Translations under genes and position numbers: made by a program | The notes under the pieces: generated by a model | The model's database searches: none | Seen by the model: only the letters and a program-made list of their open reading frames with translations | Told to the model about the DNA's origin: nothing | Source: Nothophaeocryptopus gaeumannii | Lineage: Eukaryota; Ascomycota; Dothideomycetes; Mycosphaerellales; Mycosphaerellaceae | Assembly (NCBI GenBank): GCA_031771865.1 | Contig: JASISA010000019.1 | Coordinates: forward strand, 868,001-932,000 | DNA length: 64,000 nt | Reading direction: 5' to 3' | Shown here: piece by piece, positions 1 to 8,925 of the stretch | Numbering within the stretch: position 1 is the first letter of the stretch | Layout: the number at the start of each line of letters is the position of its first letter

Positions 1-181
1 AGTAGCACTGCAAGACGACAATCTGGACGCACCCGGGTATTTATAGCCAGCCTTGCCCAGGTAGATTGTGCTACCGAGGTGGACGACGCGAGTTCATAAC
101 GGCCTTAGAGGCTGAGAGAAGTGAAGTCAAAAGCAACCTACATTCATTGAGAGCACTGACAACTGAAGCTAGACAACAATC

Positions 182-1702
182 ATGAAGCCGGCATCCAAGA
201 CTTGGCTGGCCAAAGCCAAAGCGGACCTTGCGAACTTCACAGAGTTGGACGACAGAGGCTGGACGTCCGAACCATTTGAGCTGTATCTGGTCGTGTTGCT
301 TGCTCTCTGTGCACTGCCGATTGCTTTGGGCTCTTCGAATACTCTGTTTGCAGAAAGACTCTCAGACGTCGCTTGTCTCCCGAGTGGCGAGTTCGCGTTT
401 GCTGGAACCGTTCGCCTTTGGGACTTTCGATTCTTGTTATCAATTACTGCTGGCTTTGGAGACTTCTCTTTCGCCGTTGCAAAGGGTATCGATATTTCGT
501 GGGACTTGATAGTTGGACGAGGTGGTCAAATCATCTTGGCTTGGATTGCATATCGCGTGTTCAGCCGTGCTATCGTTCACGCGATGGAGCAAGGTGGTGT
601 TTCATGCGAAGCATACTCTGCTGTCGCATTTCACACCGGAACACTCGAGTGTACCTGGACGCTGTTTAAGACTTCCTCCTCGGCCGCTATACCAAGACCT
701 GGTTCAGCTGGCTTGCTTACTGTGCTATGATTCTTAGTAGCATTTATGTTGGGATGTTCCCAACCGTGCTATCGGCCATGACCTCTTACGGTCCTATCGC
801 CAAAGCCGAAGTTACTTTTGGGAATGCGTCTGCTCCCTTGGGTGACTGGCAGCGTTGCTTTGGTGTGCTTGTAGATGGCTGGCGGATTGACCTGCCCGAC
901 GTCTACATCATACCCGGGAGTGGGAGTGAGAGTGACGCGCTGAGCGGATGTAAGTTGCAAGAAATGCTCCCAAGCGGAGCTGTGCTAATAGAATTCTGAA
1001 GACTTCAATCGGTGCCTGAAAACCTGTAGCGAGAGCGACATAAAAGCGCAGGCAACCTTGCTGAAAGAATCCGGCGACCCACCCTGCCACGAAAGCATCG
1101 CCTCCCAAATCAAAATCCATGATCATAACTTCACACTCGCATCTCCCGCCCTGAAAATGTTCGCCGTCTCGGGAGACTGCTGGTTCTACGACAGGCAACT
1201 TGCATCGAATCGTGACCTCCTTTCCGGTGGCATCTGCACTCCAACAAAGCGATATCAATGGGGCTTCTCTTATCTCCTCCTCTTCATCACCTCCGTTATC
1301 AACTTGATGATTTTCATCATATGGTACGCGCTCCATTCGTACACCTATCAGTCTTGCCGAATTGGCCGCCTTCCTCGACACCAGCCGGGCCTCTGGGGTT
1401 CAATTGTCGATCTGAGTCATGTGGCCTACATCCACAGCAGCCCTGAAGTCTCACTTTGGAGCACGAGGAAACTCAAACGGCGCATGAAACATCAGTGGAT
1501 GACATACAGAGTCGATCTTGGGGACCAGCGCAAGGAGAGTCCCACGTCTGGTCCCGGTGATACCGAAATGGAGTTACAACCTCTGCATCTGTCGTTCGAC
1601 TCTGATATGAGGAACAGGCCCTCTTCCGCGAGTCTTGTGTCGCAAGAACCATCTGAAAGAGAGTATCCGGAACGAAGGGTATCGCGGCTCTCCATCGATT
1701 AG
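182..1702 (+). pseudogene. Membrane protein of a fungal-specific family, frameshifted
   Basis: Two open frames read as one protein. The first (from 182) holds an N-terminal membrane segment near residues 36-52 and a conserved-looking block around RLWDFRFLL and GRGGQIILAWIAYRVF. Near position 675 the sensible reading slips by one base: the protein continues as GRYTKTWFSWLAYCAM in the frame that contains the ATG at 727. A clean GT-AG intron lies at 950-1001 with a GCTAAT branch-like motif. The last exon carries another membrane segment (about 1261-1330) and a polar tail ending at 1702. I believe this is a family of unknown function common in filamentous ascomycetes; that is recall, not shown here. 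One base appears to be missing near 675, so the gene is broken or the sequence has an indel error. No long homopolymer sits at the slip. Confidence 0.6.
950..1001 (+). other. Intron in the first membrane-protein gene
   Basis: Donor GTAAGT, branch-like GCTAAT and acceptor AAG. Removing it joins the frames on both sides in phase 1 (t + ac gives Tyr). Confidence 0.7.
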
Positions 1703-1767
1703 GAACAGGAGAAACTCCGAGGCTCGAGATTCATGGTCATTTCCCCCCTTCTCCGTCACCCAACAAA

Positions 1768-3040
1768 ATGATATTTGCATATGTGCTAGCCATTGCACTG
1801 TTATGCACCGCATCGACGAATGCAATACCAAGACAACCTTTCACCAAACGCGATGGATGGTTTTACGGCTTGACCCTGCAGCCTTACTACACGCCTCGTC
1901 CTATCTTCCACGAAAAGACACCGTTCGATGTTGTCACAGTGCTATTCCTGCTCGGCGAAGCTACTACATGGAAGACGATTTGGACTCGCTTTCGCTTTCG
2001 TCGATATCACTGGAAGCAATGGATCTTTGCCGTCGCTCTGGGTTGGGCGCCATTAGCCGGCTCCATCTTCGTTGCGATGCAGGGCTCAAGAGGTCCGCCT
2101 AATATGATCTATAATCGCCCGCCTATGTAGTGTTTGAACAACCAACTTGTCTTGACAAATCTCAACTCCGGAGCCTCACATATCGCGACAGGTCCCATGT
2201 TGCAGAAAATCGGGCAGACGTGGTACAACGGGCCCGGGAGAGTGAAGAATGTTCCGGATAAGAATGCAAGATACGACATCACCAAGGAAGTGGGTGTTAT
2301 TGACGTCGATATCTCCAAGCCGCACTCTGCGGTCCCCATCACCGGGTCGGCTTTTCATACGATTTGTCTCGTCGCACAATTGACCCTCTCGCTCGCACTC
2401 GGGCTCCTTGACTACTCTTATGAGGTATTTGTCACCCTCGTCATCAGCCTGGTCGCCCAAAATCCGCTCATCGCAGCCATCACGCCTCGTTTCCGAGCCT
2501 TGGAATCATCGCGATTTGGGCATATATAAAGTCTCTCCGATGATGCTACACATGGGCATGAACGGTACTTCTGTCGTATCCATACGAAACTCCAGAAAGG
2601 ATGGCCTCTCCTTCAATCTCGAAGCATATTGCTGTCATACCCAAATATTGAGAGATGGCAAGCATGTGTGGAAACTGTTCGCAGCAGGACTCTCATTCTG
2701 CATCTTCGCCTGCGAATTCGTGCCTTGCAGCTGGATGACTTCAGATAGCCGAGTTTTATTTCCGATTCTGGAAGCCGTGGGACTAATGGCCAACGCCGTC
2801 GAAGGAGCTATCGAGCCTGACTGGCTCGAAGTTCACGAAGTGTCCTGCTCACGAGGACCATTCTGCGAGCCGGAAGGTGGCTCGCTCATGGCAGCTATCG
2901 GTGTCCTCATCTCAGGACGATACTCCGCCGAAAAAGCTGTAGTCAAACCGCTGTATCCGGACAATCAACGAGTCGCGGACAGCCTGGCCAGCTTGAAAGC
3001 AGCTACCGAACCCAATCTATGCGACAGTTGCAGTCCGTGA
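1768..3040 (+). pseudogene. Decayed membrane-protein locus
   Basis: The first segment (1768-2130) starts with an ATG and a signal-like stretch (MIFAYVLAIALLCTAST) and has a second hydrophobic stretch. It ends at an in-frame TAG (2128-2130), after which the same frame stays open to 2529 with a further membrane segment (VAQLTLSLALGLL). Around 2500-2530 the frames change: a hydrophobic IIAIWAYIKSL is readable in a third frame. A different open frame (2408-3040) carries a plausible C-terminal part with several cysteines. No obvious introns reconcile these pieces. I read this as a multi-lesion relic of a membrane protein, perhaps related to the neighbour at 182-1702. Function unknown. Confidence 0.45.
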
Positions 3041-3326
3041 ATCAAGTCAAATCCAGAGTCGAGATGCACCGAGGAAAACGGCATAACATGCTCAAGCAAA
3101 CTCGCTGAGGTTGTCAATGGTCGGCTCTGGGTAAGCCTGGTGACAAAAAGGAAGTCAAGGATGCTCCTGCTTTGGTCTGCCACTTCCTACGACTGGGGAC
3201 GAAAGAAGAGACGGTGCCGAGAGTTGGACACGAAGTCTCCGTTCGAGCAGTATGCGTGGGAGGCAAAAGCACTCTGAGATAGGTCGCGTGCTATGCAATA
3301 TATGCCAGTATGTACATGCTATGCAA

Positions 3327-5039
3327 CTAGAACATCTGCCGATTTCTCATCTCAACAGGCAAAAACACCATAGTGAGCGCTGATAGCCAAATGCCGCCTG
3401 CACCGAGCCATAGCACCCCCGAGCTAGATGACGCCAGATATTTCTCACCAGCAAACGGCGCCACTATACCTGCTATCCTTCCCAAACATGACAGCATCCC
3501 AGCTGCGCTACCCCGATAATTCGTATCAAACAGCTCCGGCGCACTCGCATACAACACCGCATTAAAATACGTCTGCATCACATACTCAAAGGCATTCAAC
3601 CCCACATATCCAGCCGTATTGTAAACTTGCGTATACATCGCCATAGCCAACCCTTGCAGAATCGCGGATATAACCAGACTCCATTTCCTTCCGATGAGGG
3701 GGAGTTGGACGGAGAAGAGACCCAGGACCGCACCGAGGATACCGGGGAGGTAGATGTAGATGTAATGGCGATATGTTTCTGCAATTGAGCCAGAACCGGA
3801 GGAGACTTCGTTTCGGAGGAGGATGATGGGGAGGAAGTTTCCCGCGAGATTGAAGGACCAGTAGTCGCCCATGTAGGCAATCGCCAACAGCACGAAGATG
3901 AAGATTTGGAGCGGGTTCGTGAAGAGCGCCTTGAGATTGCTAACACCTCGGACGACATTATTGAGTGCTTTCTTCGTTGTCTGTCGTTTGTTCAAAGGCT
4001 GATGGGTCGGTTCCTCGCGGCTGTCTAAGGAAGTGGTTTCGTCGATTGCGCGAAACATTTCCACAGTCAATGTCGGCGGTGGAGCTCGATTGAATTTCGC
4101 GACTTTGTGAAGGACTTCAATAGCTTTTTCTTCTTGACCCTTGGAGAGTAGGAATTTGGGCGACTCGTAGAATTTGAAGACGAAGAACCGGAGGAAGAAG
4201 ATGACCAATGTCATGCAACCTAGGACGATGACGGTATAGCGCCAGCCCATGTTGCTGTCGACTGTACAGCATGTTGAGGCGTTGCGAGGTTGGCCGGAGG
4301 GGATTGTTTCGCAAGAGGGGAGAGTGCTGGCGCATCTCCAAGCAGGTTTCGCTGCTGTGCCGTAGGCGATTGCTGAGGCTACGACGACACCGATGGGCTG
4401 CCAGAGGGAGAGGAGTGTTACCAGGTTGCGGCGGTTTTGCGGAAGGTATTCCAGGGTGATGGTTGCATCGATGGGGATGTTTCCACCTAAGCCTATGGAG
4501 GCGAGGAAGTAGATGCCGCAGATGGCATTGTAGTTGTATTTTGGAGCGGCTAGGAGCAAGCCGAAGACGGAGGTGATGAGGCAGGTTAGGTTGAAGGCCC
4601 ATCTTCGTCCGATGATGTCGACGAGGATGCCCCAGGAGAAGGCGCCTACGGCTAGACCGGCGTTGGCTAATGAATATATTTTTCCGGTGTCACCTGCAGG
4701 CACGTTCATTTCTTGGTATATGGCAGTAGCGATCAGACCGACACCTTGAGACCAAGCCAGGTCGAGGAAGTAGCCGAAACCGCAGAGAAACCAGATACAT
4801 ATTTGGTATCTGCCGAAGCCAAAATTGTCCAGCTCGGCGTTGATGAGTGCGGCTTTTTTCTCAAACGCTGTCAATGGGTGGGTCGTGTTGCCTTTGAGAA
4901 TGGATGAGATCGAGAGCTGTGTTTGTGACGGATTGTCGAGGTTCTCCAGTGTCTCCTGAAGACTTGCTCGTCGCTTCTCATTGGAATGCATTGCTGGAGC
5001 GTCGCCTTGCGTGGCGAAGTCCGCCTTCTCTGCGGCCAT
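3327..5039 (-). CDS. MFS transporter, SV2/sugar-porter-like
   Basis: An intronless 570-residue protein of the major facilitator superfamily, expected in the plasma membrane. About 12 hydrophobic segments are visible, split into two halves by a long hydrophilic loop around residues 300-370. The cytosolic loop after the second helix has the MFS signature form (GILVDIIGRRWAFNL, near residues 136-150). A cysteine-containing extracellular loop (CASTLPSCETIPSG, then CCTV) lies between two later helices. The first 70 residues are polar. The start is the first ATG of the frame. The substrate cannot be told from sequence; related fungal proteins are annotated as sugar, phosphate or organic-anion carriers. 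Confidence 0.85.
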   Translation of the reverse strand: MAAEKADFATQGDAPAMHSNEKRRASLQETLENLDNPSQTQLSISSILKGNTTHPLTAFEKKAALINAELDNFGFGRYQICIWFLCGFGYFLDLAWSQGVGLIATAIYQEMNVPAGDTGKIYSLANAGLAVGAFSWGILVDIIGRRWAFNLTCLITSVFGLLLAAPKYNYNAICGIYFLASIGLGGNIPIDATITLEYLPQNRRNLVTLLSLWQPIGVVVASAIAYGTAAKPAWRCASTLPSCETIPSGQPRNASTCCTVDSNMGWRYTVIVLGCMTLVIFFLRFFVFKFYESPKFLLSKGQEEKAIEVLHKVAKFNRAPPPTLTVEMFRAIDETTSLDSREEPTHQPLNKRQTTKKALNNVVRGVSNLKALFTNPLQIFIFVLLAIAYMGDYWSFNLAGNFLPIILLRNEVSSGSGSIAETYRHYIYIYLPGILGAVLGLFSVQLPLIGRKWSLVISAILQGLAMAMYTQVYNTAGYVGLNAFEYVMQTYFNAVLYASAPELFDTNYRGSAAGMLSCLGRIAGIVAPFAGEKYLASSSSGVLWLGAGGIWLSALTMVFLPVEMRNRQMF

Positions 5040-5615
5040 GCTGGAGACAGTCGACAGAGATCAAGTCGGAGGTAGTAATTCTACCGTTCTGCACGATGAT
5101 CAAGTAAAGTGGCTACCACGTGGTTGTGAAGGTCTGCCGTCTGGAACGAAACAATGATCGAATAAGAAGCATGCTGGAATGTGGCTGTCGGTGTCAACGG
5201 TCGTCTGCGTCATGTGTATGCGATCCTGGTCTGCATGCGGTTAGAGTCGTCATCGCTTAACACTGAAGACATGAGGTGGAGGATGGTCTCCACGTGTAAG
5301 CACGATAAAGTTTGATCTCGCAAGTGGAGTCTCCGATCGATCTCGAGCTTATCTAGAACTACACAAGGTCATTGGAGAATGGATTGGACTTCGCAGACGC
5401 CAAGAATTGACGGCAAGCATCGACGACCTCAGCTCGTCCTGGCATCAAGACGTGAGCACGCACGGCATATCTCTCGCACCCACCCATCAACTGGATGCTC
5501 TCTTAAAAGACTCTCCCAACGCACCGAGATCCTCCACCGTCGACGTCTTAGGTTGTTCCTCACATAATAAGTCCAAGCCATCCAGAACAGCGAGATCGGT
5601 AATAAAATCCATGTC
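5040..5615. other. Intergenic region
   Basis: Upstream of the MFS gene and downstream of the cysteine-rich gene, both on the minus strand. I see no further gene; it presumably holds the MFS promoter. Confidence 0.5.
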
Positions 5616-5896
5616 CTAACCACCATCCGAGGTTGCGGTGCAAGTACCGTCCGGGTGAGGATGGCATTTGCAATTATTTGTGCATCCCATTCCAAAACCG
5701 TCTTGTGTACAATGAGCACCTTTCGGTGAGTTGTGCCACCAGCCACAGGCGGTGAGTGACACCTGTGTCACATTAGTCTAAGTCGCTCTAAGGTCCTTAT
5801 CTCACTTACACAACAACAGTCACAGACACTATACCCAACCACAGATTGGACGGCAAGGTAAAGAAGTCCTAAGGAGAGGAGAGTACGGCGGAACAT
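5616..5896 (-). CDS. Small secreted cysteine-rich protein, effector candidate
   Basis: A two-exon gene: exon 1 is 5896-5810, intron 5809-5763 (47 nt, GTAAGT donor, CTAAT branch motif, CACAG acceptor, phase 0), exon 2 is 5762-5616. The product has 77 residues. It opens with a typical signal peptide (MFRRTLLSLGLLYLAVQS, then VVG), followed by YSVCDCCC. The predicted mature part of about 56 residues contains ten cysteines, at positions 25, 27, 28, 29, 35, 47, 56, 60, 62 and 70, including a CKC pair. This size, signal and cysteine density are typical of fungal apoplastic effectors or antimicrobial peptides; that role is inference. The internal ATG at 5896 was chosen over an upstream one because it begins the signal peptide. 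No family was recognised. Confidence 0.65.
5763..5809 (-). other. Intron of the cysteine-rich gene
   Basis: GTAAGTGAG donor, CTAAT branch motif and CACAG acceptor, 47 nt. Without splicing the frame ends after a few codons and the six downstream cysteines are lost. Confidence 0.65.
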
Positions 5897-6887
5897 ATTA
5901 CTTGACTGCTTCCGTAGGCTTCTCGCGGGAATTGCTGTAGTCTGTAAGGCCTTGAGAATTGGAAAGAAGTTGTGTTTAGCGGCTGCTTTGTGCAATTAGA
6001 ACGCTGGATTTGAGGCTTCTCTGCGAAGAATCCCAGTCTTGCCGTTGATCCCCGTTAGCGCACGAGTTTTCTAAGGGATTGATCGAAGGCCGAGAATTGA
6101 GCTGTAGGAGGAAGATCGTAGTAAAGATCGTAGAAGCAAAAAGTAGAAGATAGTAGACATATATATATCGCTACTTGCGATACGTCGGCTGTCAGTACTA
6201 GTCTTCGGCATTAGGGTCTTTGCTGGAAAAGGCCTGTTTCTAGCATATACTTTTGCGCGATTTTTGACATAGGCTTTATTGTCTATTTGCCAGGCCTCAC
6301 TAACCCGGGATATGATCGTACGACTAGTATAGTAGTGGTGAGATACGCCTCGAGACTTCCCCGAGCCCCAGTTAGCCGACCGAGCCCCAGTGCTGAATTA
6401 AATGCAATCGAATCTGTACAGGGCTATCTTGGCGATGCATAGCCCTGCGGTCCGCTCGAGTGCGACCGCACGTCGCTCTTCGCTTCCATGAATATAGAGG
6501 CGTGGGCAACGAGGTACAAGGTAGAGAGAGTGTAGTATTTAGACAAGTCAAAAACCTTGACCAAAGTAATCGGGATCTGCTGGGGCTGGGTCGGCTAGCT
6601 AAGGTTCGGGCAAGTCCAGAGGTAAGATACGACGCTACGAGGAGACGACGTCGAATATGAATTTAGGGTTAAGATGGCTATGTCGCTGTCTTGCACGAGA
6701 CGTGAGTCTGAAGGATACCCTCTGAGCACTGCACTGCTCTGCACTGCACTGCACTGCAACGAGGAGACGAGCTACACACTGCTGACCAGCTGGCAGATAC
6801 CCACTGCTTCGAGCGTAAAAGTCGAATGTTCTGCATAGTCGGACAGCGTTGCAAACCTTGTTATTTGGTTCTGCAGCGTTCTTGTCA
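5897..6887. other. Intergenic region with simple repeats
   Basis: No convincing gene. It contains a short (TA)n run near 6158-6168 and a CACTG-type tandem repeat at about 6725-6758. Confidence 0.5.
6725..6758. repeat. CACTG short tandem repeat
   Basis: Five-base units of the form gcact/cactg are repeated about six times with one variant unit (gctct). Confidence 0.75.
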
Positions 6888-8816
6888 TCAGACAATGAGT
6901 ATGTCTTCTGCTTGCACTCTCGCATGATCTAAATCATCAATCAAGCTTCCTTGCATGATCGGAGAAGCTCGACTGCCTTCCCAGATCATGGCGGGTCCGA
7001 GAATCTCGTAGTAGCTTTTGCGAGCGGTGTCGCGATAGCGAACAGCCATGGTGACCGGCAAGTCTGCCCCGAGGAGAACCCATACCTCATCGCCGGCTCT
7101 CGCGTTGCGAGTCGTGGTGATTTCAAGGCCGGTATGGTCCCTGGAATTGAATTCGCTCCACGAGCTCGACGATGAGCGATCGTTCCCAATGACCTGATTC
7201 AGCCTCGTCACGAAAAAAGCTTTGCATCGCAGGAGCCTGTTGGGATTTCGATAATGGTCGTCAAAGAACTGAACCTGGGGCCGGCGTGGGCCGGTTGCAC
7301 TCTGACGCCTGCTCCGAGTACCGTTCTGTTCACCTCGACCCTGTCGGCGACGCAAACTTCCCGCACGAACAGCCTGAGGTTGCGTATTCTCCGCTAGACG
7401 CTCGCGCACCAACGCTGCGGGCGGCTCTTCGAGTATAGCCGTTTCGGCCGGGCCATTGTAGCGTGATCCGCGTTGGAATTGTATTTCCAGAGCACTTGAC
7501 TGGAAGCGAAGGCCTGCTGGTGTCCGATCTCTGAGTAGCGCTTGCCTTGGTCTTTCAACTGAACCCGGTCGAGTATTGCGCCCAGCGCGATCAGGAAGAA
7601 ATGCTGTGCCAGCAGAGTAGGAGCTGCCAACGATGGCACGGAACTCATTGTCTAAATCGGTCGGCTCAGACCAATTGGGTATCCAGCTAGGCGAGCGATC
7701 TTGCCTAGTGTCCCGACGTCGTCGTTTGACTGAAAGCTTCGCAAATGTGAGGATGTCCAGCCTCTGTTCTTCCTTGATTATCGCGACAGCAACTTGTGTA
7801 AACACGCTGTTCCTCGTGTTCGAGTCGGCGTAGTTTGGGTCTATGTCGTACTGGGGATACGCAAGACCAAGAAAGGCGAACACCTTATCGCGAGAATCTT
7901 GACATCGACAATTGCGGGCATGCGTCATCAAAGTTGACATAGGCATCGGGCCTCTATTCCTCCTCTTGCTACTTAAAACGAAAAGTGCAAGGTCCCATGC
8001 CGATTTAGAATCGTTGAGGTCATCGTGATGGTCCTTCAATTGCTGTATGCGATGAGAAAGACGGTTAATATCATCCAACGGCGCGCAACACTCCTCTTGC
8101 TTCGCGTCGTGGCTGCGTTGTAGTCGCTCAATCTCTATGAGGCAGTCCCGCATGTGGGAGTCGTATTTCTGTTGAAAGACGTTGACGAGCTCATACAGCT
8201 CTTCCCAGTCCACAACTAAGCCGTCAATAAGGAATCTTGCCCGAGTGGCGAGAATGAACTCTTGGTAGACCCATGCTCTTGACCACCATTCGCTTGTCAG
8301 TATTAAGTCTATACGATCCCAAGCTTTAATTCTGTGTTTCACGCTTGTACAATCGCTGCACCTGCTTCGTTCTTTTCCATCTTCAAGTGCGTTGTACTCC
8401 ATCTGGGCAATTACCGGGTAGTTGGATTCTCGCGACGAGCAAGAGGCATGTTGGCGGTGCCAAGCGCTCCATTCCCGCCAATTTCTGAATCGTCCCTTAA
8501 CAACGTGCGACTTTGGAATAGGCAGCCAGATCAGAACCTGCTCTGCGCGCTCGTAGATCCGGCCCATGAAACCGACTTGATGAGACTTCTCCACATCGTG
8601 TGACTGGTCAATACAGATCTGGTCAGCCCACAATAATGTGCTGTCGTTGGGTTCCTTCCAGTTCTTCCAATGGCTTTTGATGTCGACGATGGCTTCTTCG
8701 AGGTTCGGTGACACATTGCATTCTCGTCCGTCTACAACAATCGACTTTCTGTGCTTGTAGTTGCCCCAAGGATATGGTGTAGTCAGGCCGATCTTCTCGT
8801 ATCGACAGATTCTCAT
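6888..8816 (-). CDS. HET-domain (heterokaryon incompatibility) protein
   Basis: A 642-residue frame with the central HET motif LLWADQICIDQ followed by HQVGFMGRIYERAEQVLIWL (residues about 60-95), the hallmark of fungal HET proteins that trigger cell death after fusion with an incompatible partner. The C-terminus has the usual late HET block (GDEVWVLLGADLPV, YYEILGPAMI). A coiled-coil-like stretch lies near residues 220-260 and an Arg/Gln-rich linker near 430-520. The first HET motif is weak in this frame (TTPYPWGN where SYVWGD is usual). A better N-terminus (DHTRDEIRLLELN) lies immediately upstream in a different frame, so the ATG at 8816 may be only a fallback start. Cytoplasmic role inferred from the family. 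Confidence 0.75.
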   Translation of the reverse strand: MRICRYEKIGLTTPYPWGNYKHRKSIVVDGRECNVSPNLEEAIVDIKSHWKNWKEPNDSTLLWADQICIDQSHDVEKSHQVGFMGRIYERAEQVLIWLPIPKSHVVKGRFRNWREWSAWHRQHASCSSRESNYPVIAQMEYNALEDGKERSRCSDCTSVKHRIKAWDRIDLILTSEWWSRAWVYQEFILATRARFLIDGLVVDWEELYELVNVFQQKYDSHMRDCLIEIERLQRSHDAKQEECCAPLDDINRLSHRIQQLKDHHDDLNDSKSAWDLALFVLSSKRRNRGPMPMSTLMTHARNCRCQDSRDKVFAFLGLAYPQYDIDPNYADSNTRNSVFTQVAVAIIKEEQRLDILTFAKLSVKRRRRDTRQDRSPSWIPNWSEPTDLDNEFRAIVGSSYSAGTAFLPDRAGRNTRPGSVERPRQALLRDRTPAGLRFQSSALEIQFQRGSRYNGPAETAILEEPPAALVRERLAENTQPQAVRAGSLRRRQGRGEQNGTRSRRQSATGPRRPQVQFFDDHYRNPNRLLRCKAFFVTRLNQVIGNDRSSSSSWSEFNSRDHTGLEITTTRNARAGDEVWVLLGADLPVTMAVRYRDTARKSYYEILGPAMIWEGSRASPIMQGSLIDDLDHARVQAEDILIV

Positions 8817-8829
8817 GGAGCCTATGTGT

Positions 8830-8925
8830 ACCCCTTGCGCGGAGATTCAGTTCGAGTAAACGGATTTCATCTCTAGTGTGGTCAAGACGACGGAAATTCC
8901 TGATGGAAGGACGCTGGAGGGACAT
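8830..8925 (-). pseudogene. N-terminal piece of the HET gene in another frame
   Basis: From an ATG at 8925 the frame encodes MSLQRPSIRNFRRLD and then HTRDEIRLLELN, the classic opening of HET proteins. The match ends near 8848. The continuing homologous reading (SAQGVHIGSMRICRYEKIG) is one base out of phase and joins the main HET frame. A single-base lesion around 8840-8848 would explain this; I saw no intron borders there. Confidence 0.55.

Noticed and set aside
228..737. Overlapping frames inside the first gene on both strands
   Set aside because: They are shadows of the membrane-protein frame, with no motif of their own.
5429..5746. A 105-codon minus-strand frame over the second exon of the cysteine-rich gene
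   Set aside because: The spliced reading in another frame has a signal peptide and ten cysteines; this frame has no such support.
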